Notes: generated by a model not told the origin, from the letters alone. 37,814 nucleotides of DNA from Bacteroidota bacterium (GCA_013286325.1 JABDFZ010000019.1:1-37814); one strand, 5' to 3'; counted from the stretch's first letter, positions 9,107 through 19,051 are shown. Numbers and translations are program-made.

Positions 9107-12100
9107 TTAATCAACCAGTTCCCTTAGATCAACTGCAACAACACGGGATATGCCCTGTTCAACCATAGTTACACCATAGATGATATCTGTACTGGCTATT
9201 GTCCGTTTATTGTGCGAGATGATAATGAATTGCGAATCTTTGGAGAACTCGCGGATAATATTGTTAAACTTATCGATGTTAGTATCATCAAGGGGAGCGT
9301 CAACCTCATCAAAAATACAGAACGGTGCAGGCTTTAACAGGTAAAGCGAAAACAGGATAGCTGTTGCCGTAAGTGTTTTTTCGCCGCCAGATAGCTGGTT
9401 AATTGATAAAGGCCGTTTGCCTTTCGGTTTTGCAATAATGTCGATATCTGATTCGAGCGGATGCAGGGGATCGAGCAGGATCAGGTCGCAGGAATCCTCT
9501 TCATTAAACAGGGAACGGAACACTTTTATAAAGTTCTCACGCACCAAAGTGAACGAAGACATAAATTTCTCTTTGGCTGTATCGTCAATTTCCTGTATGG
9601 TTGCCAGTAAGGATGCTTTTGCATCGCTAAGGTCCTTTTTCTGAGCCTGAATAAAGGTGTAACGTTCATTCATTTCATTATAGGCCTCAACAGCAAGCGG
9701 ATTAATAGCTCCGAAATCATCCAGCTGTCTTTTTAGCTTCTCAGTTTTCTCGCGGATGTCCTGTTCATTTTCTCCCTCTGATATTTCTGTTTCAGGCAGA
9801 TCGTGGATATCGATATTAAATTCTACTGATAAACGCTCTTTTAAAGCATTCAATTCGAGCTTAAGATTATTGCGCTCATCTTTAAGTTCGTTTTCTATAA
9901 TTTCCGCATTATCTTTTTTGCGTCTTAAAGCAGTAATTTCATCTTCCGATTCGGATATCTTTCCGCGCCATGCATAATATTCCTGTTCGGCCTGCTGGGT
10001 TGCTTTTTCCAGAGCATCCTTTTGCTCATACATCTCCAGCAAATCTTCATCAGAGTTATCGGCTTGCTGCAGGTTTTCCTGTATAGCAATTTTTACCAGC
10101 TCCAGTTCGGCACTGTTTTGTTTTATGCGGTTATCCAGGCTTTCTCTCTGCGACTCCCTGTAATCAAGATCTTTTATTAATCCAGATACCTTGTTTTGCT
10201 GTTGATGGAAGCGGATATTCTCCTGGTTATAGGCATTTGATTTTACTGATACGTATTCGTTAAGCTCGTTAAAAGTAGCCTGTTTTTCAACCAATAAATC
10301 GTTTTGTGTTTGTTTTTGAGCTTTTAATTCCTCAAGCTGAGGTATTAAGGTAATAGTTTCTTCTTTAATACTGGCAATCTTGCGCGCTATATCTTCCTTA
10401 CGGTTAAGGCTGTTTTCAATAAAGGTTTGGTATTGCTCCTGCCGGGTTTTAACGGTTATCAGCTCGGTATTTAATAGGTTGAGTTCCTGCTGCTTTTGTT
10501 TGATCTCTGCTGCTTTTCCGGATGCTTTTAATGCAGAAAGCTTAGTTTGCAGTTCGTCAAAGCGCAGCTTAAAATCATTTACTTCAATATCAACCAGCTT
10601 AATCACTTTTAAAAGTGCTTCAAGGTTTTTAGCACGGCCAATCCGCTTTCCTTCAAACAGCCCAACCGAACCACCGGCCATTGCATATCTTGATTTATTA
10701 AACTTACCGCTTTTACCAATTAGCACCACTCCTTCTGGCAAATCGGCGTTGTTCAGTGCATGGTCGTTATCATCATTAACCAGGTAAACATTTCTTAATA
10801 AATGATTACACAGCGGCTGATATTGTTTTTCAACTTCAACAACATTCAACGCAGGAATAGCGCCTTCCAGATCAATGCTAATTGAGGTTCCCTGAAGTTC
10901 ATAATTCTTTAAAACAAAGAATTGGGCCCTCCCCTGCGCACCTTTGCTTAACAGGTTGATCGCCTTTATTGCCTCAGCATACGTTTCAACCACATAATGG
11001 TTCATTAGTGGTTCAAGGTAATTTTCAACTGCTACCCTGTACTCTTCGCGGCAAAACAATATATCACTGAAAAGCGGGGCATTTTTGGACCATTCTGTAT
11101 TTTTCTTTAGAAACCGGATAGACTCTGGGAAGCCTTCAAGGTTATCAACCATACTTTTTGTAAGGTTGTATTCGTTCTGTTTGGCATCAAGCTTACGGCT
11201 TTCGCGGATTATGCTTTCCTGTACAGTATTGAGTTCGGTCGACGTTAACGTTATCTGCTCCTGGAGCTTAGTTTCAAAATCGACTGTGGAATTGTATTCT
11301 TTTTCCGCAGTTTCTACACGTTCCTGCAAGCCATAAACAACTGTATTAAAATGTGAAAGCTCAGCCTCCTTATTGGTGGTGTCCTCCATATTCCGCTGGC
11401 TTTCCTGTTCAAGCGCCTGTTGCTGAATCTGCAAAATATCCAGGTCTTTTTCCGCTTTGTAGGCCTGGTTCTGCAACCTGGTATTGATATTGGTAAGCTC
11501 GGTTAATTCGTTCCTGCCTTCGGCTTGTTGAGCCCTTAGCTCATCTACGGCTTCTTTTAAATCTGCAACCTGTGTTTGTATAGTTTGCAGGGTTTCGTCT
11601 TCCTGTAGTTTTTCTTCTAAAAGGCGTTTTATATTGTAAAGCACATGATTAAACTGGGTTTTGTCGCGCTCCAGTTCTTCGGTTAACCTTGTTTCTTTAT
11701 CCTGCTGAAATTTCAGCTGTTCATTTTTTATCTTCTTTTCGCTTTCGTAAGCCCTTATTTTCGAAACATATTCGTTAGTAGCTTTTTGCTGTACCGAAAG
11801 ATTTTTTTCTTTGGTAAGGCTATCCAGCTTTTGTTGCTGTAAAGCGGCTTCGAGTGTGTCGATCTGAGCTATAATGCCCGATTTTCCTTCACGGTGTTTT
11901 TGCTCCTGCTCTTCTATCCTGCCTAACGATTCGCTAAAGGAAGCAATCCTGAAAGAAGCCAGCACCACACTTAATGATTTGTATTGCTCTTTTAAGCGGT
12001 AATATCTTTCGGTCTTCTTTGCCTGGTTTTCGAGTGTTTTGAGGTTCTTCTCTATTTCAAAAAGCAGGTCTTCTACCCTTTCCAGGTCGGCTTCGGTATC

Positions 12101-12646
12101 TTTTAGCTTGTTAAAGGTTTGTTTTTTGCGAAGCTTATATTTTGAGATGCCGGAAGCTTCCTCAAACAGGTTACGGCGCGAACCTTCTTTATTGGTGATA
12201 ATCTCATCAATCATCTTTAATTCGATAATCGAATAAGAATCTGCACCCACACCCGTATCAAGGAACAGATCAGTTATGTCCTTTAACCGGCATTGCACAT
12301 CATTAAGGCGATACTCACTTTCACCGCTGCGATAAAGCCTGCGGGTTAAAGTAACTTGTGAAAAGTCGGTCGGCAGAATATTCCTGGTGTTATCGAAAGT
12401 AAGTGATACCTCGGCAAGATTGGCAGCTTTGCGGCTTTTGGTTCCGTTAAAAATAACGTTATCCATTTTTTCGGAACGGAGCATCCTGGTGCTTTGCTCG
12501 CCCAATACCCAACGGATAGAATCAACAACGTTTGATTTTCCACAGCCGTTAGGCCCAACAATTGCAGTTACACCCTCATTAAAATTAATGGTAATTTTAT
12601 CGCCAAAGCTCTTAAATCCCTTGATTTCTAACTTAGTAAGCTGCAT
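9107..12646 (-). CDS. smc: Chromosome segregation protein SMC
   Basis: A 1179-residue SMC ATPase of normal length. The N-terminal ATPase half carries Walker A GPNGCGKS (31-38). Two long coiled coils surround a hinge at about 515-690, which contains blocks such as PLFSDILFCREEYRVAVENY and GRAQFFVL. The C-terminal half has the ABC signature LSGGEKTLTA, Walker B with FCIFDEVDAPLDDTN, and the D- and H-loop region FIIISHNKRTIA. Bacterial SMC dimerises and works with ScpA and ScpB to compact and segregate chromosomes. ScpAB genes are not in this window. A TTACTTTG sequence (12689-12682) resembles a -7 element upstream. Confidence 0.96.
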   Translation of the reverse strand: MQLTKLEIKGFKSFGDKITINFNEGVTAIVGPNGCGKSNVVDSIRWVLGEQSTRMLRSEKMDNVIFNGTKSRKAANLAEVSLTFDNTRNILPTDFSQVTLTRRLYRSGESEYRLNDVQCRLKDITDLFLDTGVGADSYSIIELKMIDEIITNKEGSRRNLFEEASGISKYKLRKKQTFNKLKDTEADLERVEDLLFEIEKNLKTLENQAKKTERYYRLKEQYKSLSVVLASFRIASFSESLGRIEEQEQKHREGKSGIIAQIDTLEAALQQQKLDSLTKEKNLSVQQKATNEYVSKIRAYESEKKIKNEQLKFQQDKETRLTEELERDKTQFNHVLYNIKRLLEEKLQEDETLQTIQTQVADLKEAVDELRAQQAEGRNELTELTNINTRLQNQAYKAEKDLDILQIQQQALEQESQRNMEDTTNKEAELSHFNTVVYGLQERVETAEKEYNSTVDFETKLQEQITLTSTELNTVQESIIRESRKLDAKQNEYNLTKSMVDNLEGFPESIRFLKKNTEWSKNAPLFSDILFCREEYRVAVENYLEPLMNHYVVETYAEAIKAINLLSKGAQGRAQFFVLKNYELQGTSISIDLEGAIPALNVVEVEKQYQPLCNHLLRNVYLVNDDNDHALNNADLPEGVVLIGKSGKFNKSRYAMAGGSVGLFEGKRIGRAKNLEALLKVIKLVDIEVNDFKLRFDELQTKLSALKASGKAAEIKQKQQELNLLNTELITVKTRQEQYQTFIENSLNRKEDIARKIASIKEETITLIPQLEELKAQKQTQNDLLVEKQATFNELNEYVSVKSNAYNQENIRFHQQQNKVSGLIKDLDYRESQRESLDNRIKQNSAELELVKIAIQENLQQADNSDEDLLEMYEQKDALEKATQQAEQEYYAWRGKISESEDEITALRRKKDNAEIIENELKDERNNLKLELNALKERLSVEFNIDIHDLPETEISEGENEQDIREKTEKLKRQLDDFGAINPLAVEAYNEMNERYTFIQAQKKDLSDAKASLLATIQEIDDTAKEKFMSSFTLVRENFIKVFRSLFNEEDSCDLILLDPLHPLESDIDIIAKPKGKRPLSINQLSGGEKTLTATAILFSLYLLKPAPFCIFDEVDAPLDDTNIDKFNNIIREFSKDSQFIIISHNKRTIASTDIIYGVTMVEQGISRVVAVDLRELVD

Positions 12647-12874
12647 TTATTTTATCCTGTTCCTTAAATTTTGCGAACCTTCAAAGTAAGGGAAAAAATC
12701 CATTTCTTTAAACAAAATTTCACTTTAGGTAAGAGGATAAAAGCGATGGGTAAAAGGTCTAAAAAAACTCATCAATTCAGGATTGCCTCAACACCAATAA
12801 CGACCATTTCTCTTTAAACTTTCAGTTTTTAACTTCTTACTAAAACATTCTGGCCTTTAATACATTAACTTAGT
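12647..12874. promoter_or_regulatory. Divergent intergenic region, smc and oxidoreductase
   Basis: This 228-base gap separates two divergent genes. I see no gene or strong hairpin. It should hold both promoters; the smc side has TTACTTTG at 12689-12682, one mismatch from the Bacteroidota -7 consensus. Confidence 0.35.
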
Positions 12875-13513
12875 ATGAACATAGCAATATTTGGGGCTAC
12901 TGGTAATATAGGCAGCCGACTTGTTATAGAGGCTATAAACCGCGGACATAATGTTACTGCGGTTGTACGGCACCCGGAAGATTTTACTTTGGATATTCCG
13001 CATTTACAGGTTGCCAAAGGCGACCTTTTTGTTACACAGGACGTTGAAGCAGCTGTATTTAATCATGATGCTGTTGTAAGCGCTTACAATTTCACAAAAG
13101 GCGCAACACCATCAACCATTGTTGAAGTTGCCGTACCGCTACTAAATGGATTAAAACAGGCCGGCGTAAAACGGCTGATAATTGTCGGCGGGGCTGGTAG
13201 TCTTGAAGTGGCGCCGGGATTGCAATTGGTTGATTCGCCGGGTTTTCCTGACGAATTTAAACCCGCAGCGCTGGCGCATCGCGATGCATTGAAAGTTTAC
13301 CAACAGGAAAAAGAGCTTGAATGGACTTATATTAGCCCGGCGGCCTATATTGAGCCCGGCGAGCGCACCGGAAATTTCAGAACCGGGAAAGATCAACTTA
13401 TTACCGATAAAACCGGGAAAAGTCATATCTCAATGGAAGACTTTGCTGTTGCCATAGTTGATGAACTAATGAACCCTCAGCACATTAGGGAACGATTTAC
13501 AGTAGGATATTGA
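12875..13513 (+). CDS. NAD(P)-binding Rossmann oxidoreductase, NmrA/YwnB-like
   Basis: A 212-residue atypical short-chain dehydrogenase-like protein. The N-terminus IAIFGATGNIGSRLVIEAIN holds the GxxGxxG dinucleotide-binding motif, followed by VTAVVRHPE, where Arg suggests NADP preference. KRLIIVGGAGSL is the typical central strand and ELEWTYISPAAYIEPGERTG the typical later strand. It lacks the full YxxxK catalytic pair, so like NmrA and YwnB it may be a reductase of unknown substrate or a redox sensor. Cytoplasmic, single gene, convergent with the PhzF gene. Confidence 0.85.
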   Translation: MNIAIFGATGNIGSRLVIEAINRGHNVTAVVRHPEDFTLDIPHLQVAKGDLFVTQDVEAAVFNHDAVVSAYNFTKGATPSTIVEVAVPLLNGLKQAGVKRLIIVGGAGSLEVAPGLQLVDSPGFPDEFKPAALAHRDALKVYQQEKELEWTYISPAAYIEPGERTGNFRTGKDQLITDKTGKSHISMEDFAVAIVDELMNPQHIRERFTVGY

Positions 13514-13533
13514 GGGACAGAGACTCGAGGTTA

Positions 13534-13582
13534 GAGACCAGAGATTAGTTACTTAATCGTTCGGGAACTGATCTCTGGCCTC
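13534..13582. repeat. Inverted repeat between oxidoreductase and PhzF genes
   Basis: Arms 13534-13550 and 13566-13582 match at 15 of 17 positions, with a 15-base centre. Being between convergent genes it may act as a bidirectional terminator, although T-runs are weak. It belongs to the set of locus-specific intergenic repeats described in the findings. Confidence 0.65.
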
Positions 13583-13590
13583 TTATCATC

Positions 13591-14379
13591 TCACACAAAA
13601 ATCTCTCCTTTTAAATAAGTAACTGCTTTACCGCTCATTTGCACACGGTCGCCTTTTAATTCGCACCAAAGTTCGCCGCGACGGGAAGATATTTGTAATG
13701 CATGCAATTTGGTTTTACCAAGTTTTTCGGCCCAGTAAGGGATAAGATTGCAATGCGCCGAACCTGTAACCGGATCTTCGGGGATGCCAGCACCTGGGGC
13801 AAAAAAACGGGAAACAAAATCCACCTTATCACCGGGGGCAGTAACAATTACACCAACGGTATCCATTTTTGAAAGGGCGAAAAAATCGGGAGAAATATCC
13901 CGGATATCGCTTTCTGATCCATAAACCAAAAAATAGTCCCTGGAGCGTAAAACTTCCAAAGGTTGCTTTTCACCAAGTGCCTCAATCAGCCCAACAGGGG
14001 GATCAATATGTATTGGCGGCCTTGATGGAAAATCCATGGTATATTTATCACCGTCTCTCTTTACAGTAAGTGTTCCGGCTTTTATAGTTTCAAAGTGGAT
14101 CTCATCATTATTATGCCCCAATTGAGTGAACAGAATATGTGCCGAAGCCAGAGTAGCGTGGCCGCAAAGGTCAATCTCATATTCGGGTGTAAACCATCTT
14201 AATTTATAGCCTGTTTCATTTCTTACAAAAAAGGCAGTTTCGGCAAGGTTATTTTCAATTGCAATTTTTTGCATGGTTTCATCGGGCAGCCATTCATTAA
14301 GCGGACAAATTGCTGCGGGGTTACCACCAAAGAGCTTATCAGTAAAGGCGTCTGCCTGGTATACGGGTATTGTTATCAT
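13591..14379 (-). CDS. PhzF family isomerase/epimerase-like protein
   Basis: A 262-residue member of the PhzF family with the diaminopimelate-epimerase fold. Family motifs are visible: YQADAFTDKLFGGNPAAICP at the start, NNLAETAFF with the catalytic-position Glu47, RWFTPEYEIDLCGHATLAS, and GIPEDPVTGSAHCNLIPYW near 190. PhzF itself isomerises a phenazine precursor, but most family members, including those outside phenazine clusters, have unknown substrates. No phenazine genes are nearby, so the phzF name should not be transferred. It appears monocistronic and ends at the inverted repeat at 13534-13582. Confidence 0.92.
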   Translation of the reverse strand: MITIPVYQADAFTDKLFGGNPAAICPLNEWLPDETMQKIAIENNLAETAFFVRNETGYKLRWFTPEYEIDLCGHATLASAHILFTQLGHNNDEIHFETIKAGTLTVKRDGDKYTMDFPSRPPIHIDPPVGLIEALGEKQPLEVLRSRDYFLVYGSESDIRDISPDFFALSKMDTVGVIVTAPGDKVDFVSRFFAPGAGIPEDPVTGSAHCNLIPYWAEKLGKTKLHALQISSRRGELWCELKGDRVQMSGKAVTYLKGEIFV

Positions 14380-14533
14380 ATTATTTTTTAGGTAAAAGGC
14401 GAAACGTTAAAGATAAAAGGTTTTTTTTAATGCGGAAATCTGAATGTGAAATGCAGGTTAATTTTACATGTATAAAACTATTTCAAATTATCGCTTCAAT
14501 AATTGACTCACCCGGTCTTCGCTTCGCTCGACC

Positions 14534-14563
14534 ACCCTCTCTACCGCAAGCGGTAAAGAGGGT
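14534..14563 (-). terminator. Hairpin downstream of the CBM48 gene
   Basis: Arms 14534-14546 and 14551-14563 pair at 12 of 13 positions around a CAAG tetraloop. On the minus strand it lies 25 bases past the stop at 14588. The stem is GC-rich but no long T-run follows, so termination efficiency is uncertain. Confidence 0.55.
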
Positions 14564-14587
14564 TTAGTAGGTTACCTTTCTTTTTTC

Positions 14588-16021
14588 TTATTCAATCCAC
14601 AAAACTGAATTACCTGTATTGAATTCGTTTTGTTCCCATAGTTTATTGCCAGGATCGAGCATCCATTGGCCATCAACCCTGAACTTATAACGGTACTTTC
14701 CGGGTTTGAAGTGGAAGCTGATCGTCCATTCGTCGCCATTGTGCGCCAAGGTATACCCTTCTTCATCCCAGTCGTTAAAACTTCCGGTTACTACAACTTT
14801 TTTAGCTTTTTTAAAGCCTTTTAATTTAAAGGTATAGTTAGGATTTACCGCTATAAATGAGCTGACTTTCCCTCCCTTTGTTCTGTAATAAGGGCTTGAT
14901 GGGTCAGTGATTATTTGCCCATCGACAATGAATTTATAATCGTAATTGCCTGATTTAAGTATGAGCGGTAATGTCCAGTAACCATCTGCTGTTTTTTTCA
15001 TAGCCGATGCATCTGTTTTCCAATTGTTAAAATCACCAGTAACAAATACTTTTTTTGCATCATTGTATCCTTTAAGCTTAAAATAAACGGCTTCCCCAAG
15101 GTTTAATACGGAGTTTACTTCGCCTGATTCATCTTTAGCTTTAGTGGGATTGGCTGGGTCAGTCATCCACTGATCATTGACCAAAAACTTATAAGTGTGC
15201 GTACCTTCGGCTAAATATAAGTGCTTTTCCCATGTATTGCCATTTTTGTTCATGGCGATCTCATTCGTGTCCCATTTATTAAAGCTGCCTGCAACAATCA
15301 CTTTGCGGGCCATTGGAAATCCTGCCAGTTTAAAGGTGTAGTTGTATTTAAAATAAACCGAATTTGTATTACCAATGCCATCATCAATCTGTAAAAGATT
15401 ATTAGGGTCGGTTGTCCAATGGCCGTCAATAATGAATTTATATTCATAAGCTCCGGCAGTTAATTTAACATCAATAACCCAGCCGCCATCAGTTTTTTTC
15501 ATCAAACCTTTTAATGTACTCCAGTTGTTAAAATTGCCTGATAGGAAAACCCGCCGGGCATTTGTGTGCCCGGGAAATATAAACCTTGTTAAGCCTGAAG
15601 AAAGCTCATAAACGGTTGCGTTTGCAAATTTATTAACGCCATAAGTTACATTAACAGGATAACCGCCACCACCATCGAACTTGTCCATACGGGTAGTGAT
15701 CTCGTAAGGGTGACTTTGGGGATTATCATTTAAATCTGTTAACGACCTGTCAAATTGTATTACACTGTTTTGCCGGTTACCCATATTCCAGCCATCTTTA
15801 ATCAGAGCAGAAAAATCTCCCTTTAAAACTTTAGCCGAATTTGGATTATTTAAACCCGCTGCTTTAAGAATACTATCCATTTCGGTTTTGGATGAATGCA
15901 GATCGAGCAGTAAAATTAAATGATCTTTTGCCACAATTAAATTATTACGTTGCTGGGCATCAACACCCATGCCGCTTAACAGCAACAGCATGATGATGAG
16001 TGTATGTCCGTAACGTTTCAT
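14588..16021 (-). CDS. Secreted protein with four CBM48/AMPK-like glycogen-binding modules
   Basis: A 477-residue protein with a signal peptide (MKRYGHTLIIMLLLLSGMGV, cut near DAQ) and a unique N-terminal region to about 140. Four tandem modules follow at about 147-225, 228-307, 312-391 and 397-476. Each has the CBM48/AMPK-beta pattern: xRKVxVxGxFNxW, then Y/T-Y-KFxxDGxWxxDP. Examples are VFLSGNFNNW, VIVAGSFNKW, VFVTGDFNNW and VVVTGSFNDW. This fold binds alpha-glucans in other proteins. No glycosidase catalytic domain is present, so it is probably a binding, sensing or scaffold protein in the periplasm or on the surface. It starts 2 bases after the aspartic-protease gene stop and is surely co-transcribed with it. 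Confidence 0.82.
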   Translation of the reverse strand: MKRYGHTLIIMLLLLSGMGVDAQQRNNLIVAKDHLILLLDLHSSKTEMDSILKAAGLNNPNSAKVLKGDFSALIKDGWNMGNRQNSVIQFDRSLTDLNDNPQSHPYEITTRMDKFDGGGGYPVNVTYGVNKFANATVYELSSGLTRFIFPGHTNARRVFLSGNFNNWSTLKGLMKKTDGGWVIDVKLTAGAYEYKFIIDGHWTTDPNNLLQIDDGIGNTNSVYFKYNYTFKLAGFPMARKVIVAGSFNKWDTNEIAMNKNGNTWEKHLYLAEGTHTYKFLVNDQWMTDPANPTKAKDESGEVNSVLNLGEAVYFKLKGYNDAKKVFVTGDFNNWKTDASAMKKTADGYWTLPLILKSGNYDYKFIVDGQIITDPSSPYYRTKGGKVSSFIAVNPNYTFKLKGFKKAKKVVVTGSFNDWDEEGYTLAHNGDEWTISFHFKPGKYRYKFRVDGQWMLDPGNKLWEQNEFNTGNSVLWIE

Positions 16022-16023
16022 AA

Positions 16024-16998
16024 TTAATTGTTATAAATGTACATTTCAAATTCCTTTTTAACGAAGTTGATAGTGAATATTCCCCGTACAAAGAAATCGT
16101 AACCTAAAATACCATCTACTGAATGCCCATAAGCTTTTCCCATTTTTTCCAGGTTGGTAATTAAAGTCCTGTTATTGATAAAGAGATGGTCGCCGACGGT
16201 CAAATTGTCAAACTTAGCATAAATAACCTCCAATTTTGAACCTCCTACTCCTGTAAGTTTTGAACGACCAATCACCTGCATGGAAGCCAGAAGTTTTTTT
16301 GATCTGTCATAATCCAACAGGTTTGTTTCGGCAGCGCTGTCAAAGGCAAACCATAATGTACTATTATTAACTTGTCCCTTTAAAAAAACAACATCATTTG
16401 CATACATAAAGGAACTCACCATTAAACGATCATGAAAGATCCTTTCTGTTAAAGGTATATTGCCATCCTTATCCAATTTTTGAATATAGAGTACATTTTT
16501 GAAAAGATCGACAGTTACGGCAAACTTCGAAAATAAGCGTGTGCCCAGTAAACCGAGCACTTTTATATTTCGCCCATTTTCAATGAACGACAGATCGGTA
16601 ACATGTGCTGTTAATCGGCTGTATTGGAGATCGAGGATTTTGAAGTTGTGAACATAAGTGGTAAATGACTCGGCAGCTGTTCCGCTGATACCTCCGGTCT
16701 CCTGATCATCAATTTTGGGCAGGTATCTGAAATAAGTTGCATTTAAAACGAGGTCAGGGGCACCGGTATCAAAAACAAAATTACCTTCTAATGAGTCGAC
16801 CTGCGCTTCAACTATAATAAGGTTCCCTGCTCGTTTTATAGGTACAACCAGTGTTTTAAAATCAGCATAAGGGGCAGGGTCGGGATCGTTGCTGATGGTT
16901 TTGAAGCTTATATTACCTATCGCAGTTCTCCCACTATCCAATGCATTTGCATGCTGGAAAATAATAAAGAAGAATACCAAAAGATACAACCTGCGCAT
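16024..16998 (-). CDS. Secreted double retropepsin-like aspartic protease
   Basis: A 324-residue protein with a signal peptide (MRRLYLLVFFFIIFQHANA). ATG 16998 is preferred over the upstream TTG at 17019 because it places the signal at the N-terminus. Two retropepsin-like halves are seen. The first has FVFDTGAPDLVLN (Asp77-Thr-Gly) and a closing VLGLLGTRLF. The second has WFAFDSAAETNLL (Asp220-Ser-Ala) and DGILGYDFF. A single chain could thus supply both catalytic Asp residues, as in pepsin, although the second motif is DSA, not DTG/DSG. It is expected in the periplasm or at the cell surface. It heads an operon with the CBM48 protein, 2 bases apart. Confidence 0.78.
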   Translation of the reverse strand: MRRLYLLVFFFIIFQHANALDSGRTAIGNISFKTISNDPDPAPYADFKTLVVPIKRAGNLIIVEAQVDSLEGNFVFDTGAPDLVLNATYFRYLPKIDDQETGGISGTAAESFTTYVHNFKILDLQYSRLTAHVTDLSFIENGRNIKVLGLLGTRLFSKFAVTVDLFKNVLYIQKLDKDGNIPLTERIFHDRLMVSSFMYANDVVFLKGQVNNSTLWFAFDSAAETNLLDYDRSKKLLASMQVIGRSKLTGVGGSKLEVIYAKFDNLTVGDHLFINNRTLITNLEKMGKAYGHSVDGILGYDFFVRGIFTINFVKKEFEMYIYNN

Positions 16999-17077
16999 TA
17001 TATAATTGCTGATACCCAATAGACAACATTTGGGTTGACATAGTTACAGTGGTATTGAAAAATTATACGGGCTGAGC

Positions 17078-19051
17078 TTAGCGCACTATAAGGATCCAGC
17101 CGGATTGTTTAGGCAGATCATCTTCTTTAAGATCGATGATATAGTAATATGTACCGGCGGGTAATTTACTACCATTGGAATTGCCATCCCAGGGCTTGCC
17201 ATAGCCAATGCTTTGAAATACCTGTTGGCCATAACGGGTAAAAACGTTAATGCTGGCTTTAGGGTAATCGTCAATATTTTTGATGTACCAATAATCGTTT
17301 ACCCCATCGTTATTCGGGGTGAAGCTATTAACTATAGTTAGTTTCTTATAAACTCTTACAAAAACGCTGCTTGTGCTTTGTCCACAGGTAAAGGTTGATT
17401 CCACATGCAGGGTATAAGTAATATCACCTGGCGAACTTGTAACGGGTGTTAGTGATAATGGATTATCGAGGTAATCAGTGGGTGTCCAGTAAAAAGAAAT
17501 CTGATCGCCGCCGGCTTTCCCATTTAGGGTAGCTGTTTGGCCTTCCATCATCTTTATGGTTTTCCCGGCATCAGCGGTTGGATTTTTTAATACATAAACA
17601 GTTAATGATGTTGATGGAGCTATATCAGGGCAGCCATCATTGCTTACTTCCACAGTATATATTGTAGTAATGGACGGACTTGCAACCGGATTTGGAATAT
17701 CGTCATGATCTAGCCCCGCAGAGGGCGACCATTTGAAATGTGTAGCATTTGTGCTTTGCAGATTAAGCTGCTGAGAACCTCCTTCGCAAATTGTAACATC
17801 GCCTAAGGCGCTTATGGTTGCTGCCGGATAAACCTTAACTGTTGTTGAAGCAAAGAAAGGACAATTGTTTTTAGTTACCTTAACTGTATAAACCCCATCA
17901 TAGCTTGGGTCGGCGTTATAAACTACTACGGGGCTGCTGTTTATTGAGCTAAAGTTATTAGGGCCACTCCATTCATAAGTATCCCCCCCGGTTGAACTAA
18001 GCTGGATTGGGTGCCCCGCACATGCATCAGTATTGGGTGCAAGTGTAACGGTAGGCGGCGGATATACGTTGATATTAAGCGGATCGGAGAAAATGCGGCA
18101 CTGTTCCGAGCCGATTAACGCTTGGTTTAATACGCCTATCCGATATTGATATTTACCGGCCGCTGCATTAGGAATATTAACATTTAGCGAGGTAGATTTT
18201 GCATTGACAATGTTAACCCAACCGTTACCGTCGTTTTTGTTTTGCTGCCATTGGTAATCAGGGTTATTGTAACCCGTTTGTTGTGCAACAAGCGTATAGT
18301 TTAAGTTATCGTTCACGCAGCTATTTTTATCTGCAATATCTCCAATGGTAGCAAATCCTGACTGGATAAGGGGGCCACAAGGACTAACTGTAATATCATC
18401 AAGTGCAAGGTCGTTCCCATTTCCTCCCGAACCATTATTAATCATTTTAACTATAACATCCGATCCATCGGAAGGACTGGTAAAGGTCATAGGATATTGG
18501 ATCCATGGGTCAAAATCATCAGTGGCAGGTATCGCGCCAGTGTTATAAGTATTTATAAGAGTACCATCAGGCCTTTCAACCCTGAAAGTTATATCAGGCT
18601 GAGAGTATCCTTGTGTTTGCGGCAGGGCACGTAATATATTCATTATCCAGGCGGCAAACTGGTAGGTTGTGTTGGGGCAAAGCTTATTACCCGGTATTCT
18701 GTAAGTGAAGAACAAGCTGGGTGTTAGTGTTGCATTAATGATCATCATATAGCCATTGGGATCACCAGTATGATCGTGCGGGATAGCTTGCCATGTCCCT
18801 CCTTTACATGAGGGGCCCATTTGAGTTAGTATAGTATAAGTACCATCCTCGCCTCCACAGCCACTTGCTATATATTGCAAATCGGTGATCCCGGCAGGTA
18901 ATTCGGGGCCTACGCCATAAGTAGTTCCTGCTCCAAAAGTTTCTGCAACAACCGGCGCCCCCAAACTGCCGTTACATGTTTGCGCCTTAAGCTTTAGCGT
19001 AAAAACAGAAGTTAAACTGATTGATATTAAAAAAATAAAAGCAAAGCGCAT
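17078..19051 (-). CDS. Large secreted surface protein with T9SS type B sorting domain
   Basis: A 657-residue exported protein. The signal peptide is MRFAFIFLISISLTSVFTLK, cut near KAQ. A jelly-roll-like region, ending LALDDITVSPCG at about residue 226, is followed by several Ig/PKD-like repeats (for example VYTVEVSNDGCP and YTLHVESTFTCG). The last 85 or so residues form the gliding-motility-associated C-terminal domain: NSFTPNNDGVNDYWYIKNID, then VFTRYGQQVFQSIGYGKPWDG, then LPAGTYYYIIDL. This domain directs export by the type IX secretion system. Target or ligand is unknown; adhesin or matrix protein is a guess. Monocistronic. Confidence 0.88.
   Translation of the reverse strand: MRFAFIFLISISLTSVFTLKLKAQTCNGSLGAPVVAETFGAGTTYGVGPELPAGITDLQYIASGCGGEDGTYTILTQMGPSCKGGTWQAIPHDHTGDPNGYMMIINATLTPSLFFTYRIPGNKLCPNTTYQFAAWIMNILRALPQTQGYSQPDITFRVERPDGTLINTYNTGAIPATDDFDPWIQYPMTFTSPSDGSDVIVKMINNGSGGNGNDLALDDITVSPCGPLIQSGFATIGDIADKNSCVNDNLNYTLVAQQTGYNNPDYQWQQNKNDGNGWVNIVNAKSTSLNVNIPNAAAGKYQYRIGVLNQALIGSEQCRIFSDPLNINVYPPPTVTLAPNTDACAGHPIQLSSTGGDTYEWSGPNNFSSINSSPVVVYNADPSYDGVYTVKVTKNNCPFFASTTVKVYPAATISALGDVTICEGGSQQLNLQSTNATHFKWSPSAGLDHDDIPNPVASPSITTIYTVEVSNDGCPDIAPSTSLTVYVLKNPTADAGKTIKMMEGQTATLNGKAGGDQISFYWTPTDYLDNPLSLTPVTSSPGDITYTLHVESTFTCGQSTSSVFVRVYKKLTIVNSFTPNNDGVNDYWYIKNIDDYPKASINVFTRYGQQVFQSIGYGKPWDGNSNGSKLPAGTYYYIIDLKEDDLPKQSGWILIVR

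Noticed and set aside
10380-10787. 135-residue plus-strand frame inside smc
   Set aside because: A Ser- and Arg-rich shadow of the SMC hinge and coiled-coil coding region, with no own promoter or motif.
13591-14379. Phenazine biosynthesis role for the PhzF protein
   Set aside because: No other phenazine gene is nearby, and most PhzF-family proteins have unrelated or unknown substrates.
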